Below are positions 7,095 to 12,487 of a DNA stretch of 12,487 nt, one piece after another (the stretch's first letter is position 1; each line of letters starts with the position of its first letter). The position numbers and the translations under genes are program-made. Under the pieces are notes generated by a model. It saw only the letters and a list, made by a program, of their open reading frames with translations, was not told the DNA's origin and did no database searches. The stretch spans positions 243,311 through 255,797 of the forward strand of contig MU631316.1 in assembly GCA_026770615.1 (NCBI GenBank). The letters are read 5' to 3'. Origin of the DNA: Pavlovales sp. CCMP2436 (lineage: Eukaryota > Haptophyta > Pavlovophyceae > Pavlovales).

Positions 7095-7265
7095 ATGAAC
7101 GCTTCATCGACCTCCTCCACGCGCACCACCACGATGATCGCTTCCACATCTTCACACACACGCACCACTATGAACGCTTCCTGACATCCTCTACGCACAC
7201 CACGATGAACGCTTCTTCGACTTCCTCTACGCCAACCACGATAAACGCTTCCACGTCTTCACATA
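7095..7265 (+). repeat. degenerate ~36-bp tandem repeat with ATGAACGCTTC core
   Basis: The core ATGAACGCTTC or a one-base variant starts at 7095, 7134, 7170, 7205 and 7241, giving spacings of 39, 36, 35 and 36 bp. The intervening sequence is C/A/T-rich (CACGCGCACCACCACG type). No gene is supported. Confidence 0.75.
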
Positions 7266-7319
7266 CGCCACCACGGTCCACAACCATGATCCACCGCTCC
7301 CCCCAACCCTAGTTCCTCA

Positions 7320-7445
7320 TGCGATCCACGCGCCGCCGCTGCCCCCCAGGATCCTTAAACTACGATCATTGGCCGTCGAGCTCCACGAAAACTTTTGCGA
7401 AAAATTTGCAGCAGGACACCAATTAAAGTTTAGAGCACGGTCCAC

Positions 7446-7476
<31 letters not shown>

Positions 7477-7960
7477 ATGGATCCTTTAACTGCGATCAGC
7501 CCCCCCTCCCCCCGAGCTCCACGAAAACTTTTGCGAAAAACTTGCAGAAGGACACCAATTAAAGTTTCCAACACGGTCCACGGCGGTCCACGAGCTGCCG
7601 CTTATCTGCCTCCTCCCTCGAACTCCCACGAACTCCCGCGAAACTTTGCGAAACTTCTGCGAAAAACTTGCAGCAGGACACCAATTTAAGTTTCCAACAC
7701 GGCCGCCACGGTCCACCAAACTCGCCTTTAACTGCCTCCTCTGCGACAACTCCCGCGAATTCCCACGAAACTTTTGCGAAACTTTTGCGAAAAACTTGCA
7801 GCAGGACACTAACTAAAGTTTCAACGACGATCCACAACGGTCCACCAAACTCGCCTTTAACTGCCTCCTCTGCGACAACTCCCGCGAACTTCAACGAACT
7901 CCCGCGTTACTTTTGCGAAAAACTTGCAGCAGGACACCAATTAAAGTTTCCAGCTCGATC
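7320..7960 (+). repeat. ~128-bp satellite-like tandem repeat, five copies, with a (GCC)n tract
   Basis: A conserved core (ACTTTTGCGAAAAACTTGCA followed by GCAGGACACCAATTAAAGTTT) recurs with its GACACC element at 7415, 7551, 7677, 7805 (GACACT) and 7933, that is spacings of 136, 126, 128 and 128 bp. Unit lengths are mostly not multiples of three, so each copy falls in a different frame. This, with the lack of any domain, argues that the open frames here are not genes. Copy 1 is followed by a (GCC)n microsatellite of about 10 units (7447-7476). Confidence 0.85.
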
Positions 7961-8099
7961 CACCACGATCCACCACGGTCCACCGCCCCCCCCCCTCTAC
8001 CACTCCTTCTGTGGTCCACCGTGATCCACCATGACCCACCGTGCTCCACCACGCTCCACCACGCACTACCATGACCCACCATGACCCACCATGACCCAC
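7961..8099 (+). repeat. 10-bp tandem repeat (CCACCATGAC / CCACGATCCA type)
   Basis: Units such as GATCCACCAC, CCACCGTGAT and CCATGACCCA run in near-perfect 10-bp register, interrupted by a C-run (7986-7995). The longest exact stretch is ACCCACCATG three times near 8072-8098. Long minus-strand frames across it read as Gly/Trp/Val-rich low complexity and are not genes. Confidence 0.8.
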
Positions 8100-8364
8100 G
8101 CAGCATACAACCATGCACACGCGCGCAACAAATATCAACGACTTGCGAAACACACGCGAAAACCACTAAATCAACGCAAATAATAAACACACGGGCACCT
8201 TCGTCGAGGCTAACGGGAACCGCACGAGCCGCGTGGGCCCAGAGGGCGAAAAAGAATTGGTGTACCGCCCTAGGAGTAGCGCCGCACGGGTTGAGGGGCT
8301 GCAGGGCGAGGAGAGTGAGGGGCTGCGCCTCGCCTGTGAACTGATCCCAAATTCGGCGCCGATA
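8100..8364. other. spacer between repeat arrays
   Basis: It contains an A/C-rich part (8100-8200) and a GC-rich part (8200-8364). Open frames run through on the minus strand into the repeats on both sides, but I see no domain or motif. No gene is called. Confidence 0.4.
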
Positions 8365-8418
8365 TCTCACTTTTCCCAAAATTGGTATCGGTCTCACTTT
8401 TCCCAAAATTGGTATCGG
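8365..8418 (+). repeat. 27-bp direct duplication
   Basis: The unit TCTCACTTTTCCCAAAATTG plus GTATCGG occurs twice in exact tandem, starting at 8365 and 8392. It is probably a local duplication. Because 27 is a multiple of three, the overlying frames show a repeated peptide (PIPILGKVR on -), which is not evidence of coding. Confidence 0.9.
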
Positions 8419-8639
8419 TGGAAGAGACTGCAGGGATAAGGGCTGCGGGAGAGGTGGGTCTTGGGTGGCGGTTGGCTGCGACTTGCGCGTCGAGGGTAGG
8501 ATGTGCCTGCGCCCCTGCCTGCCCTTCGTGGGTCTACGCCCCCGCTTCCCACGAGGTCGGTGTGAGCGAGGGTCAAGACAGAAATTACGATATCGTTGAC
8601 TTGCCGAACGCGCCGAGGTCCTGGCCAACTCGGAGCGGC

Positions 8640-9486
8640 TCATTTGCCTTGTTCATTTCTTAACTGCCAGAAGTGGTCCTGTTCATGAACAGACGCTGGG
8701 CGGCAGGCGGCTACTGCGTTTACAACCGTATATACTTGTACAATCTATATATTCGACTTAAGAAAACTTCGCTTCGCGGCAATCTCTGATGTGACAAGTC
8801 CATACAGTATTGAGTATAACAGCATATATGTCGTTTGTTAGTTCTTCACAACTCATGGTCAGGTCAGAGTCAAGGTCGCCGTACTCGTCAGATTAGACGT
8901 ACTAGCTCATCAGATTGGGCACCTGTTCACTGGCTCATCATTTGCCAGTTCATTTGCTGCCCGCAAATTTGTTAGCTCAGTTGCCTGTTATTTGTTAGTT
9001 CTTCCTGTCGCCAACCTTATGAACGGTTCATTTATGAAAGAGAGAGGTAGCGTGAATAACCGACACTGAAATGCAAGACAAAAATGCGAGCCGCCTTAGA
9101 ATAGCTAAAAATTGAAAAGGGCCAACAAAAAACGCAAGGAGGGGCGCATTTATTTGCGGCACCTCCGGCAAAGGCCCTTGGCTGGGGGCCCTGCCAGATA
9201 TTCCAAGAGCCGGATGCGGGCTATCTCAGTATCTGGCGCTCCAACTCCGCGCAGTTGCAAGACTACCGGCCTTTAAGTCGTAGCGCACAATCGCACGCAA
9301 GTTACACTGACCAATAATATGGGCCCGGCCGGGTTTAGACTTTTGTTCGTCATGTATACATGTAGTTACTTCAAATAATTTTAGTGACTTAGTAATTTTA
9401 AACTAGTGTGATCTATTTCGTCTACATTCTATCTCAATGAACACAGAACCGCGAGGCGACCGGAGGGTTCGTGCGCGCGTGCGAGA
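8640..9486. other. spacer downstream of the kinase gene
   Basis: No supported gene. It holds a 14-bp perfect palindrome CTGTTCATGAACAG (8679-8692) and a 14-bp direct repeat TTTGTTAGTTCTTC at 8834-8847 and 8991-9004, within degenerate TCATTTG/GCTCATCA-type sequence. The end next to the kinase stop should include its 3' UTR; no AATAAA is seen on the minus strand there. Confidence 0.5.
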
Positions 9487-11199
9487 TCAGCTGATGACGC
9501 ACATCGACGATTTGGGCTTCTGCTTGCGCTTCGCCCCTCTTGCCGCCTTGCTTTTGTCCGCCTTTGTCCCCGGGGACACGCCGGACGCGCCTAGGGACGC
9601 GCGTGTCTCCGTGGACGCGCGTAATTTGGAGGAGTAGAGCGGGGTGCGGGGTGGCAAAAGCTCGCGCGGGCCCTGCGGGGCGGGTTGGGGCGCGGCGGCG
9701 AGGCGGTGCCCCCCCACGAGCTTGCTAATGAGCGCGGGGTTGTCCTTTGAGAGGACCTCGATCCTCAGCAGCTCGGACGCGACGTGCGTGAAGTCGGGGC
9801 GCTCATTGGGGTCGGTAGACCAGCATGCGCGCAGCAGGGCAACAAGCGCGCCCGGCCACGAGCCGGGGATAGTCGGCCGCAAGCCCTGCTCCGCGACGGC
9901 ATCGGCGAGCGCCTGCCCGTTCATCATGAGTTCGCCGTACGCGCGCTTCCCGGAGAGCACCTCGTAGGCGAGGATGCCGTAGGAGAAAACGTCCACCTGC
10001 GGACAGTTTGTGTGGAGGGGGGGGGGGGCAGTGAGCGAGAGCGAAAGAGGCAGGGACTAGGCTGCTAGTAGATGTGTACGAACTGGGAGGGCACGCACCT
10101 TGTACGTGTAGCTCTCGCCCGCCCAGTTCTCAGGCGCCATGTAGCGCGGCGTGCCCGTGCGGCAGGTGACCGAGAAGGAGCTGCTCCGCTTCACCCGCAA
10201 ACCACCGTCTCGCAGATTGGTCTCCGGCGAGCCCGCCGTCGCCGACTGATAGTTCTGGTCGAGCGCGACGACCGCGGGCGAGCCGCCGGGCGCGCGCATG
10301 GCGATGCGGGCCATCCCCATGTCGGCGATCTTCGCGACGCCGTGCTCGTTGAGCAGGATGTTGTCCGGCTTGAGGTCGCGGTGCGCGATGCCAATGTCCG
10401 CCACGGTGTGCAGGTAGGTCATGCCCTCGGCGATCTCTATTAGCCATCTGAGCGCCTGCGCGCCGTCGTAATCGCGCTTGGCGATGCGCGCGCGCAGCGA
10501 GCCGCCCTGCAGGTACTCGAGGAGGATCATGGCGCAGTGCGTGCCGTCGCGCCTGTCGCGATACTCGATGCAGCCGTAGCACTCGATCACGTTCTTGTGC
10601 ACGAGCGTCTTGACGAGCGCCGCCTCGGAGAGGAAGTTGTCAAACTCGAGCGGCTCCTCTGCAACGCACTCGGGCTTCAGCCGCTTGGCCGCGACGAGAC
10701 CAGACTTAGCCGCATGGCTGTGCAGCGGGAAGGCGTCCCGCTTGGACGTCTTGCAGAGGACGACGGTGGCGAAGGCGCCCTCGCCGAGCGGGGAGATGTC
10801 TATCAGGTCGCTGTTCGGGTCGAGGTGCGTCTCCGTGTGCGCGAGCAGGGAGACCTTGTCGATCCCCGAGTTCATGCGCGACTCGTCGTCCGCTGCGTCC
10901 GCCGCGACGTTTGGAATGATTCCGGGCGCGAGCGTCACCGAGAGGTTCCGCGACGGCCCGCGCGAGCGGTAGGCCCGCGAGTTGACGATGTTGGCCAGCT
11001 CGAAGAGCACGCGCTCCTCGTCGCTCTGCCGGTTGCTGCGCTCGTCTGAACCCTCATCGGGGATGGATTTGATGCTCAGTTCCGAGGAGTCGACGATGCT
11101 GACCGCCGCGATCTTCAAGACGGCCGCGGCGATGAGCCCAGCCGACTGCGCCTCGGCCGTCGACGGGACGACGTCGAGCGCTTGCTTCGCCATGGCCAT
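9487..11199 (-). CDS. TKL-type protein kinase with C-terminal CaaX box, two exons
   Basis: A cytoplasmic or membrane-anchored signalling kinase that transfers phosphate from ATP to Ser/Thr (possibly Tyr). Exon 1 is 11199-10099 and exon 2 is 9996-9487, giving 536 residues. Residues 1-130 have no known domain. The kinase domain spans about 132-447: Gly loop LGEGAFATVV (138-147), VAAK with K172, helix C Glu192, HRDLKPDN (273-280), DMG in place of DFG (D293), MAPE (354-357), then DVFSYGILAYEVLSGK across the splice, and CWSTDPNERPDF with Arg433. All catalytic residues are present. The activation segment is long, with roughly 45 extra Ser/Gly/Ala-rich residues (about 300-345). The tail is basic (KRKQKPKSSM) and ends CVIS, a CaaX prenylation signal. 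An exon further upstream cannot be excluded: a stop lies upstream in frame, but CATTAG before the ATG could be an acceptor. Confidence 0.88.
9997..10098 (-). other. spliceosomal intron of the kinase gene
   Basis: 102 bp, phase 0, donor GTGCGTGC and acceptor GTCCGCAG. A C-run (G-run on +, about 10017-10028) serves as the polypyrimidine tract. Splicing joins YTYK to VDVFSYG, rebuilding kinase subdomain IX exactly; unspliced reading hits a stop within 14 codons. Confidence 0.92.
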
Positions 11200-11257
11200 G
11201 AACGGGGCTAATGAGTAACAGTAGTTGGAGCCAATTAGCTTAAAAAATAATCACATG

Positions 11258-11278
11258 ACGATGGAACTGCTCCATCGT
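11258..11278. promoter_or_regulatory. inverted repeat upstream of the kinase start
   Basis: ACGATGGA and TCCATCGT form a perfect 8-bp stem with a 5-nt loop, 59 bp upstream of the kinase ATG. On both sides stands AAATAATCAC (11245-11254 and 11281-11290). It could be a protein-binding site or part of the 5' UTR; function is unknown. Confidence 0.4.
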
Positions 11279-11318
11279 TTAAATAATCACGTTTGTACGT
11301 TTTCATAGTGTACTTCAA

Positions 11319-11455
11319 GTTTCGTTAGTTTCGTTAGTGTAAGTTTGGCTTTTTTACTTGAAACAGATCTGTTTCATGGCCAACGAAACTGAAAATCCAT
11401 ACCAGTTTCGTCGTTTGAAACTCTTGGACGTTTCGTGGACAGGACAGGACGTTTC
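11319..11455. promoter_or_regulatory. GTTTC/GAAAC motif cluster with 18-bp palindrome upstream of the kinase
   Basis: Nine copies of GTTTC or its complement occur in 137 bp (11319, 11328, 11360-, 11371, 11385-, 11405, 11417-, 11430, 11451; '-' marks GAAAC), several as GTTTCGT. Two of them form the perfect palindrome TGAAACAGATCTGTTTCA (11359-11376). About 0.3 would be expected by chance with even base composition. The position 120-260 bp upstream of the kinase ATG suggests a transcription-factor binding array, possibly controlling this gene. Confidence 0.5.
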
Positions 11456-12274
11456 ACAAAGGGGGTTAGTTGTACAATAAATCGAATAAATAGGGCAGGG
11501 TGAGAAGCGTAGAGTGTCTTGTCGCTCTGCTCTCACTAACCAAGCTTACCATTGCTCATTCCCGTACGCTTTATTCCCGGTTAGTTTTATTCTTCTGCGT
11601 TCCGAGTCTTTATCGGACAGGGCCGGGTCGTGTCCGCCATGCTGGAATGGCGAGACTGTATTCAAAGTGGCGTTATTACTCCCCTGATGACTTCGTACGT
11701 CGTTGTGAACAGACGACGATTAGAGGACTCGAGGAAAAACCTGTGCACAATTTATGACTCAGCAAGCGAGAACAATTACGAGCCAGCAAGCCCGCCATTT
11801 CCAGCACCCCAAAGTCCTGCGCCCGAGGCCCACCCCCGTCAAGGGGTGGGATAGACTGGGCCAGCAGATATGCCACGCATATTTGCGGTTTTTGTCCCCC
11901 GGGCAAGAATCGCGACATATATGATAAAGGCTAGTGATGAAGTAATGTTTGTGATCTGCGAAGGTGTGCCGCGCTCACAGACGGGCTGCATTTCCAGAGG
12001 CGCCGGGGGAGATGCAGCGACGGTCGATCAGCACACAATTCGAGAGTCGTCGAATGTCGTGTGACTGACCTGATAAGCGGTGGGGACGGTATCCGTGTGC
12101 CCGGGGTGGATCCCTGGATTTGAGTGTTTTTCAACGCTCTGGTTCAGTGCGAGCCTCCCGGGACGGACGTTTAACTAGAAACTTACACAGATACATACTA
12201 TTAGCGGCTCAGCATGGTGCAGCCGACGGTGTGCTCACGTTGTCAATTTGTGAGTCGCTAACACTGTGATGTAT
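11456..12274. other. spacer with minor inverted repeats, no supported gene
   Basis: Open frames of 60-85 codons exist (for example 11500-11757 on +), but none shows a domain, and composition does not separate them from background. A perfect hairpin CCCACCCC/GGGGTGGG with a 6-nt loop lies at 11829-11850, and a smaller one (ATTCGA/TCGAAT) at 12038-12055. AATAAATAGGG near 11484 is TATA-like. Confidence 0.4.
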
Positions 12275-12487
12275 GAGCGCTAAGATCAGCCTGACTCGAC
12301 CTTGAAACGTACCGCCAGCCCGAACCCCCCTACATTAATATATGTATAACCTCATCATCCACCACTTCTACCTGCTCCCCACTTCGGCATAGCGCGTAGG
12401 AGCCTGCGTCGGAGCGCTAAGATCAGCCTGACTTGAACTTGAAACGTACCGCCAGCACGAACCCCCCTACATTAATATATGTATAAC
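12275..12487 (+). repeat. 137-bp-period direct repeat running off the window
   Basis: A 76-bp segment (12275-12350, starting GAGCGCTAAGATCAGCCTGA and ending ACATTAATATATGTATAAC) recurs at 12412-12487 with three mismatches. The second copy reaches the last base of the window, so at least one more period probably continues beyond it. The unit ends with a palindromic ACATTAATATATGT-like stretch. No coding is seen. Confidence 0.85.

Noticed and set aside
6763..7098. Open frames on both strands with DGRLVGDK or FVAHEPPI repeats
   Set aside because: Both are by-products of the 24-bp minisatellite, whose length keeps every frame open.
7891..8643. 250-codon minus-strand open frame
   Set aside because: It lies over the 10-bp and 27-bp tandem repeats and part of the ~128-bp satellite; its peptide is low complexity and mirrors those repeats, with no domain.
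1129..8706. 13-bp direct repeat CGCTGGGCGGCAG at about 1129 and 8694 as a target-site duplication
   Set aside because: Neither copy is next to a recognisable element end and the surrounding sequences show no further symmetry.
10072..11218. Long plus-strand open frames opposite the kinase
   Set aside because: They are antisense shadows in high-GC coding DNA; the minus strand carries the full set of kinase motifs and a clean intron.
11500..11854. Possible LTR or small protein (85- and 74-codon frames)
   Set aside because: No terminal repeat pair, primer-binding site, or retroelement motif could be found, and the peptides have no recognisable features.

Overview
The window reads as nuclear DNA of a unicellular eukaryote, probably an alga or related protist, carrying a decayed integrated virus fragment. 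The eukaryotic reading rests on two spliced genes. Both have short GT-AG introns with the same GTGCG donor start (63-214 on +, 9997-10098 on -). One gene encodes a TKL-type protein kinase, and the flanks hold several families of non-coding tandem repeats. No tRNA, rRNA, CRISPR array or bacterial operon was seen. The species cannot be named from this sequence alone.

Layout: (1) 1-561, the 3' end of a spliced gene for a Pro/Gln-linked, cysteine-rich protein. (2) 562-2195, mostly non-coding: an AT-rich stretch, a GC-rich repeat block (about 1620-1880) and an unusual cluster of TTGCCAC/GTGGCAA motifs (1947-2146). (3) 2196-6369, a compact virion module of polinton-like-virus type (double-jelly-roll capsid lineage). 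On the minus strand it holds an A32/FtsK-HerA-like packaging ATPase, a small basic Pro-rich protein and a small unknown gene. On the plus strand it holds a minor capsid (penton-like) protein, a 117-residue Gly/Ala/Arg-rich helical protein and a major capsid protein. The two arms diverge from a promoter region of about 120 bp. (4) 6370-8650, a nested satellite-like region with repeat periods of 9, 24, about 36, about 128, 10 and 27 bp. (5) 8650-9486, spacer. (6) 9487-11199 on minus, a two-exon, 536-residue TKL kinase ending in a polybasic stretch plus a CaaX box (CVIS). (7) 11200-12487, its upstream region, with a dense GTTTC/GAAAC cluster around an 18-bp perfect palindrome, then spacer ending in a 137-bp-period repeat that runs off the window.

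The virus genes would work together as a capsid assembly and genome packaging unit: ATPase, pentons, hexons and small internal virion proteins. Five of the six carry single-base frameshifts or an in-frame stop. No polymerase, helicase, integrase or protease is present. The kinase gene is open through both exons with a clean splice, which argues that the breaks are real decay and not general sequence error. I read this as a relic of an endogenised polinton-like virus keeping only its virion module.
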